Of a DNA stretch of 64,000 nucleotides, positions 57,840 to 64,000 are shown piece by piece. A program made the position numbers and the translations under genes. Under the pieces are notes generated by a model. The model was not told the origin of the DNA. It worked only from the letters and a program-made list of their open reading frames with translations, and did no database searches. Source of the stretch: Agrocybe praecox (lineage: Eukaryota; Basidiomycota; Agaricomycetes; Agaricales; Agrocybaceae); NCBI GenBank assembly GCA_964017145.1, contig OZ024843.1, positions 3,676,443 to 3,740,442 on the forward strand, read 5' to 3'. The first letter of the stretch is position 1, and the number at the start of each line of letters is the position of its first letter.

Positions 57840-59517
57840 TTACACTACACAGGCTGGCTTCACACTTTCAATGGATATATCCGATCCATGGGTATAGCTA
57901 TTCATATCTTCTCCTAGACGCATCACAGTTCTGGTCACAAAAGAACTTAAACATCGTGAATCGTCGGTGCTATCATCGCGCGACAGAGATCTCAAGTTGA
58001 GCACAAGGCGCGAAACCATTGTCGATGTTAACAGCTGGCTGAAGGATGCCGCGATTGATCGTAAATCCTGCGGAGCAAACTACGCAGATTTATCAAGATT
58101 TCCACCTAGATATGAGGAGTAGAGATCAACTACGCACAAAACAGAACATCGTGTTCAGCAAATTTGCTGAAACTATTGCGAGAAAGTACATGAGCCCATC
58201 CCGCATAAATAGTTGTACGGTTCTGCGCACAAATTATTATGCCTTTTTCCTGCAGTAAATATTACTTTATACTCACGGCATACTCACTGACCGCCTGGAT
58301 CTCATATATGATCTGGTCCGCCACATAGTAAGAGCAAAGATGCACGTGTCGGTAGTGAGGGGTGTGACCCAAAGAGAAGCTAGGATGAAACTTTGTCCCG
58401 TTAATATACACCCTAATCAGTAAGAAAAAGGATTAACTCGGTCGAAAACAAAAAGACCGAGAGAATATCATACCAACAAGCCCTGCAGGAAGTGATTCAG
58501 CTGTCAAGTACTTTTGAGTCAGACATGGATATCAAGGATAAAATTGCGGACACTCTACCGGATCCAGTATTAATCCCGACTGAAGATAAAATGATCTGTC
58601 CCAGCCATAGAATACCCAAGAATGCAAGTATGCGGTTGCTCCGTTCATACAGTGCATATACTCGAATAATCATAATGACTAGGATTATTTTTAGTTGGCA
58701 GGATTCTTTGAAATAGGATAAGTAGTAGTCATACCCTCGCAGACTGATAATGTGTCGAGTGTAGAGATTAGGTTAGAATGGTCAAGTATATATAAGACCG
58801 ACATTACAAAGGCTAGCACTTACCAGCAACGAGCGCTATGGTTGATGCTCCTTCGAATGCCACAAATCGATTGCAACTGTAAGTGTTCAAAAAGTTTGAA
58901 CTTCCGATGAACGCCATGATATTTCACAAAAATATTTACGCCTGGCACCAGAAGTAGAAAGCATGTCAGACTACGCTTTAATTCGTTAAGGTGCATGTTT
59001 CCACTTACAGATTTTATCCAGATAGGATCCTCGAAAGCTGTATGCACGTTGCAGAGCCACAGTGAGTCTAATTTAATTTAAATAGGTAAAGTATAAAAAC
59101 TCACCATCGATGATAACAATAAACTGCAAAGGCGTAATGTACCGATTAATAAGAAACAGAAGTGTTACCCCAGAGAACTTTGGCTTCCATATACTCTCGA
59201 CCTGCATGTGAAGATGAGCATATATCCTTGCTCTGCCAGGTAGTCGGGACCTCACTTCATCCGAGAACGTTATCACTACGAATCAGGCATTTTGTTCAGG
59301 CCAGTGACACATATATTATCTTGAACCTTAAGACATACTATGATCATAAATTAACATGACATACGCGGCTATCAGAAAATACTTTGCGGCCTGCCTGCAA
59401 AGCGAAACGGTCAGCTAATATTTCAATTCAATGAAAATCCCAAGCCACAAACAAGTGTTTAACTGCATCGACCAGCTCTACAGGCGACGGTGGTGGTGGC
59501 AAGCTTAAGGAAGACAT
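57840..59517 (-). CDS. DUF6533 seven-helix membrane protein, copy 2
   Basis: Minus-strand, same exon plan as copy 1. MSSLSLPPPPSPVELVDAV leader, QAAKYFLIAAYVMLIYDH, ITFSDE, VESIWKPKFSGVTLLFLINRY, ITPLQFIVIID, FEDPIWIKS, CNRFVAFEGASTIALVA, MIIRVYALYERSNRILAFLG, ESLPAGLVGCILTGQSFI, SLWVTPLTTDTCIFALTMWRT, QLFMRDGLMYFLAIVSANLL, APQDLRSIAASFSQLLTST, and a short tail ending SVKPACVV. The joins tested stay in frame, so the gene looks intact. It is clearly a tandem paralogue of 53328-55078, diverged mostly in the leader, loop 3 and tail. Function unknown; a plasma-membrane receptor-like role is a guess. Confidence 0.8.
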
Positions 59518-61212
59518 AGGAGTCGGAGAGGAGATGTGCTCAGACGGATTACAGGGTTTTCTATATATATGTTTATTTTTTTGGCGGATCGGCAGCTATA
59601 GATATCTAAAGATAGCGACTACACCACGATTCTTATTTCTGCATTCCTAAGCTGTGCTTATCCGGTGATTATATCAATCAAGTCTGCTTATCCCATCACA
59701 AAGAATTAACGCGTCCGAAGCTTTGTGAGAAGTTGGCTGTGTCGGAAAAAAGTTGTGGAGAGAAATAGGAACATTGGGACGCGTAGGTTGGATGTTTTAG
59801 AACTGTGAGAGCTGTGATGCTTTCCGAACGAAAGGAATTGTTCAACTTTGATACCGCTGTTTTCTCAAGATGTGGTAAAGCGAGTCTTCCGACATTTTTG
59901 CATTGGGGCCATGAGCCCCTCCGTCCCTGACCTCTGAAGGCCGGCCGAAGGGTTGATAATTCACGACTCTTTTACGATGGCATATTTATTGCAAACGAAC
60001 ACGAGAGAACTATCTTCTCCAGAGTCATTGAGAGAAGAAAAAATTTCAATAATAAAAAAACATTAAATATATAAGCGCACAGCCAAAACCTAGACTCGCT
60101 GCCGGTTCGTTGGCCCTTGGGTGGTGTTCTTTTATACATCATTTGTTTTTGTTATGTTCAAAAAAAGCGGTCAAACATCAGGCGGACTCTTGAAATAGAA
60201 ATGGCTGGTCACGAGAGCCAAAACCTAATGTTTCATCCCCAACATACAGAAATGGTGTATATGTGCGTCTAAGTACGGTGTGCAGATCACATTAGACCTG
60301 ACATGGCCTGACAGATCACATCCAACACGCGCAAAGCGGCTGTGCCTGGTTGTGCGTTTGCCGGTCAACTGATAAGTAATCATGTAGTCCGTCTAAAAAT
60401 AGTTCCCACCGTCTGGTGTGGAAATTCCCGACTCCAACCAAGGTTGGCACTGGCGCTTTTGTTTTCTCTGTTTGCTCCAAAGCATTTATTTATTTGGACA
60501 TATATCGAAGTACAAAAAAAGGGGCTTATTGTTACTCTAGCCTCTGAGACTTTCTACTATGCAAATTCTGACTCAGCGGCGAACAGGTAGTTCGCTAAAT
60601 CTACCTTCAAGTAGGTATTTACGGTGCCCCCTTCTTTCTGACACCTTTGACTAAATTTATGGCAAAGAACAGAATAAACATGAAACATGATGAAGTCACT
60701 TGCGGTGTCATGATTCTAATGATTCTGTTTTTTTTTTACTCGCGCATGACCAGTATGGAGCAGTTGTATAATTTGATTTCTTACGGACACCAATCAGTCT
60801 AGCAAGCCATGCTTTTAATTTCCATAAGACCCCTATGCATCTTTGCTCCTTCAAAGCTTCACGGTTGAATTGGCGAAGACCACGTTTTGTATGCGAAAAG
60901 TAATGGGGATCTAATGATCTCAAATTCGGATCAAGGAATGATAAGAAAATATCCATATCTGGGGTTATTTTGGATACATATGCTATATTAAGAGGCTATA
61001 CTTAACCTGAGGCAATGATTTGGAGTGCTCCGCCTTGCTCCGCCTACTCGATGAAGTAAATGCTGCCCATGGACAACAGATCAGAAAATGAAACAATTCT
61101 ACAAAAGATCATCACGTCACTGCGTTCCTTTATCGGCATATTTGTCAACGCTTAAGTTTGGGAGATAATAAAGCTCCTACGGCAGACCATAGCGCCAACT
61201 TTATTGCCCACC
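59518..61212. other. Long gene-free stretch
   Basis: About 1.7 kb, AT-rich, with homopolymer T runs near 60,727. Open frames (60342-60590 plus, 60708-60956 minus) show no domain. No repeat or mobile element was established. Confidence 0.4.
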
Positions 61213-63145
61213 ATGTCCACCCCCACTCACCATGGAGAAATCGCTAAACTAGCATCTATCATTGCGGACGCTACCAAAATCGTCGAAGCGCACTATACCA
61301 AATCGTCAAAGCCTTACGTTCCCTCCCTTGACGATACAGAACATCATCCATATGATGAATCTTCAAACACAGAGCTGCGAACAGCAATCCAGACAATTGA
61401 AGGGGCATGTGCACAACTTTCAGCCACGGTAGCACGACCAAGCCATACCATCGTGAATGTAAAATCCCTATTTTACTCTCATAGAACGCTATACTCAAAT
61501 AAACGACGTTGTTTTCTAGAAACTTATGAGCGTAAGTTATCATGTCGAGTGCACTACATCTCCAACACAACGCAATAAATTGACTGCCCGTTATCTAGTT
61601 CTACGAGCCCGGATGCCTTAATGTTGCAATCACATTCAAGATACCCGATGTTCTTCAGGAAAAGCCAAGTGGAATGCACATCTCCGAAATTGGGAAGAAA
61701 ACGGGGATCGAAGAACGGAAAGTCGGCCGAATCTTGAGGTTGCTCGCCACAAAACATGTCTTCAGAGAGGGTCAGTTATTTTGTCCTCATCGTATGGACT
61801 CACTAACTTCTTAAACTGCAGTCTCCGAAAATGTATTCGCCAACAATCGTCTGAGCATCCAACTGCTCTCCACAAATCCTCTATCCAGTTTGGGTTTACA
61901 CTTGTCAGTCAGTTTTTTGCACGCTCTGAGCGAAATCACGGTGTAAATTGTGACCGCTTTATTTACAGCACCGACGAATGCATAAAATCCACCGTTCTGC
62001 TCTCGGAAGTCCTAGCAGACAAAGAGTGGGGACACTCTTATGCCGCCAACCAAACCACTTTCAACAGACTCACCAATTATCCCGATCCAATGTTCGTTTA
62101 CTACGAAAAGGCTAGCAGGTCTCCAGATAATGTACCGTGACTCAGTAGACTGATTATAGTACTACATATAGGATCAAGCTCGTGGTGCAGAACTCGGTGC
62201 ACGCTTCGGTTTGGGCATGATTGGATGGGGAGCTGCTTGCGAGGCGCAAGCTGTTATCCACGGTACGTTGACCTTTCAGAGAAAGAAAAAACCATCCCAG
62301 TCAACTAATTAATATTCAACAGAATTCCCCTGGAGAGAACTCGGAGAAGGCGCATCCGTATGCGACGTCGGCGGAGGAGTTGGCAACATCACTCTTCAAC
62401 TCGCCAAAGCCCATCCGAACCTCCAGCTCATATTGCAGGATCTCCCAGCGACGATTCTGCAGGCGAAGAACGAAGTGTGGCCTGCGCAGTGCCCCGAAGC
62501 AATTGCGGATAATCGTGTCCACTTCGAACCTATTGATTTCTTTGCTGGGCCACCTGTGTCGGGATGTAACGTTTACTATGTGAGTCACTGCTTTTGTAGT
62601 ATTAAATAATGCTGATGAGGACGTCCTTCGATATTTTCTTCTCGGATATTAGTTGAAAAATATCATGTAAGACGCTCATATCTCGAATGCCCCTCATCGA
62701 TTATCAGTAACGCTGACTTCTGACTGCTCCTTTACAGCCATGACTGGCCAGATGCCGACTGCATCAAGATCTTATCCAACATAAGAGAAGCCATGGGCCC
62801 ACAAAGTCGGATCTTAGTTCGTAAGTACTAGTAACCAATCCACTCCCTCCCAAATCACCTTTTAAAAACCCACTTCTTACAGAGGAATACATCCTACAAC
62901 ACGTCAACCGAGTTCCAGAAGCAGAGTCAGTTATCAAGCAAGCGCCCGCCCCCATGTTACCCAACTACGGCGCAGGACGCATCCGCCAATACAATCTTGA
63001 TCTCGACATGATGACCATGTTGAACAGCGAAGAACGTCGCATACCTGATTTCATCAGACTCGGAGAAGCTGCTGGCCTGAGGTTTGTGAAGCTTTGGGAC
63101 TTTGGAGAGACTGGTTTGGTCGAATATCGGTTACCTGCTGTTTAG
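61213..63145 (+). CDS. O-methyltransferase, COMT-like (family 2)
   Basis: About ten exons, from 61213-61458 through a 12-nt exon (61520-61531, KLMS) to 62883-63145, all joinable in frame. The N-part has a winged-helix dimerisation domain: YEPGCLNVAITFKIPDVL, GMHISEIGKKTGIEERKVGRILRLL. The SAM-binding core has motif I SVCDVGGGVGNITLQLAK, LQLILQDLPATI, then NIIHDWPDADCIKIL with the catalytic His-Asp of plant-type O-methyltransferases, and ILVQEEYIL. It should transfer a methyl group to a phenolic or similar hydroxyl; fungal members act in secondary metabolism or detoxify lignin-derived phenols (family knowledge). ATG 61213 is the first in frame; 61204 is TTG. Confidence 0.9.
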
Positions 63146-63375
63146 ATAAAAGCCTGGCTTCTTCCTTATAAATCCTACTACAATCTTATATAACTCAAAA
63201 CTACGAAGGATCATCCCAGAACAATTGCTAGAAGGATCCATTAATAAATAAAATATTATCGTTAGAACAGTCGCCCAATACCTACTAGCTATAGTCCAAT
63301 TTTTTGCTACTACAAATCATGGCTAAGTAGCCAAGTTAATACACAACCCATATGACTACTTTTGTCCGAATTCCA

Positions 63376-64000
63376 TCATGGAGCAGCAGCAGCAGGATAC
63401 AATTCGGCTGCAACTTTTTCTGCTATAGCCTCTGCTTCACCTATGGGAGCAGGGACGGTAACACGCGGTGCCTCCGTCAAATCATTCTCTTTGCTCGAAT
63501 CTGCCTTTGCCTTTGCGTCATCCACCTTCTTTTCCTGGCTCGAAGCGTCAGCAGCGGTAGTGTGCGTCAATCCTCCAGGAACGACGGAGCTGATCTCCTT
63601 TTCTTCTACATCAACAGGTTCCTCTGGATTGGCGTTTGCAGTGTGGCTCTTGACCTCCTTCACAGGCTCTCCTGCAAAGATATCCAGTCCAGGCTCTGCC
63701 TTTCCAAGGATCGCACTGGTGTGCTCGTTTTGCTTCGCAACCTCTTCTGCAGCTTTATCTTGAACGACAATAGGTGGTTGTCCCTGTCTAGCGACTGTGG
63801 TATGGATGACCGCTTGTTGAGGAGTGGCAGCACCCGCGACGTTGTATTGCGAATACTGATCATAGAGAAGAATGAGTTGATGAGTAAACTTTCTAAAGCA
63901 TCGATATCAAAGAAAGCTACTCACATTGTCGTAGAAGTCGTGGCTACAAGGAATAATCATAATTAGAGCATTTCTTTGAGAAGACCATAACTACATACCA
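63376..64000 (-). CDS. Unknown protein, 3' part only
   Basis: Last exon 63855-63376 and a 19-nt exon 63943-63925 (HDFYDN) lie inside the window; the 5' part is outside. The visible ~165 residues are hydrophilic and repetitive in composition (Ala, Glu, Lys, Val): YNVAGAATPQQAVIHTTVAR, KQNEHTSAILGKAEPGLDIF, EKKVDDAKAKADSSKENDL, ending ELYPAAAAP. No transmembrane helix or known domain. It is probably disordered or helical. The composition recalls stress-related hydrophilins, but I do not assign it. Confidence 0.6.

Noticed and set aside
1..64000. CRISPR arrays, rRNA operons, bacterial promoters or riboswitches
   Set aside because: No regularly spaced direct repeats or conserved RNA cores were seen, and the gene structure is eukaryotic.

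Overview
The window reads as nuclear DNA of an agaricomycete (mushroom-forming basidiomycete). Genes are close together on both strands and broken by many short introns of about 45-80 nt, almost all GT-AG. The families are typical of that class: DUF6533 and other seven-helix membrane proteins, CYP63/pc-3-type P450s, a Plavaka-type transposase, a DUF6698-like gene and a caspase-fold protein. No rRNA, tRNA, CRISPR array or bacterial-style operon was recognised. Exon limits below were read by eye from splice sites and frame continuity; a few may be off by 1-2 bases.

Layout. 0-10 kb: a mitochondrial PPR protein (+), a coilin-like protein (-), a glycosylated single-pass membrane protein (+) and a multi-helix membrane protein (-). 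11.2-13.4 kb: a caspase-fold (C14) gene on the minus strand that keeps Cys but appears to have Pro at the catalytic His position. 14.2-24.3 kb: a transposon-like district. It holds a 9-exon, apparently intact Plavaka-type transposase (-), three small coiled-coil proteins beside it, and a DUF6698-like gene broken by one TGA. 25.8-31.2 kb: a tandem pair of ACS-family MFS transporters. The second copy has lost the AG of one 3' splice site, and the two promoters share three blocks at identical spacing. 31.4-48.3 kb: a CYP63-like P450 (-), a secreted tripeptidyl-peptidase-like hydrolase (+), a small alpha/beta hydrolase (-), a LaeA-like methyltransferase (+), a 576-bp MITE with TA target duplication, a rhodopsin-domain membrane protein (+), mitochondrial malate dehydrogenase (-) with a 6-nt micro-exon, and a second P450 (+). 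48.7-53.1 kb: uracil phosphoribosyltransferase (-) and a Pot1-like telomere protein (+) share a 219-bp promoter, followed by an NmrA-like gene (-). 53.3-59.5 kb: two complete DUF6533 membrane proteins and a fragment of a third, all minus. 61.2-64 kb: a COMT-type O-methyltransferase (+) and the 3' part of an unknown gene (-).

How they fit together. MDH, UPRT, coilin, PPR and Pot1 are housekeeping genes for the TCA cycle, pyrimidine salvage, nuclear bodies, organelle RNA and telomeres. The P450s, MFS pair, hydrolases and methyltransferases are an accessory set for uptake, degradation and modification. They lack a backbone synthase, so I do not call them a biosynthetic cluster. The least explained part is the 14-24 kb transposon district.
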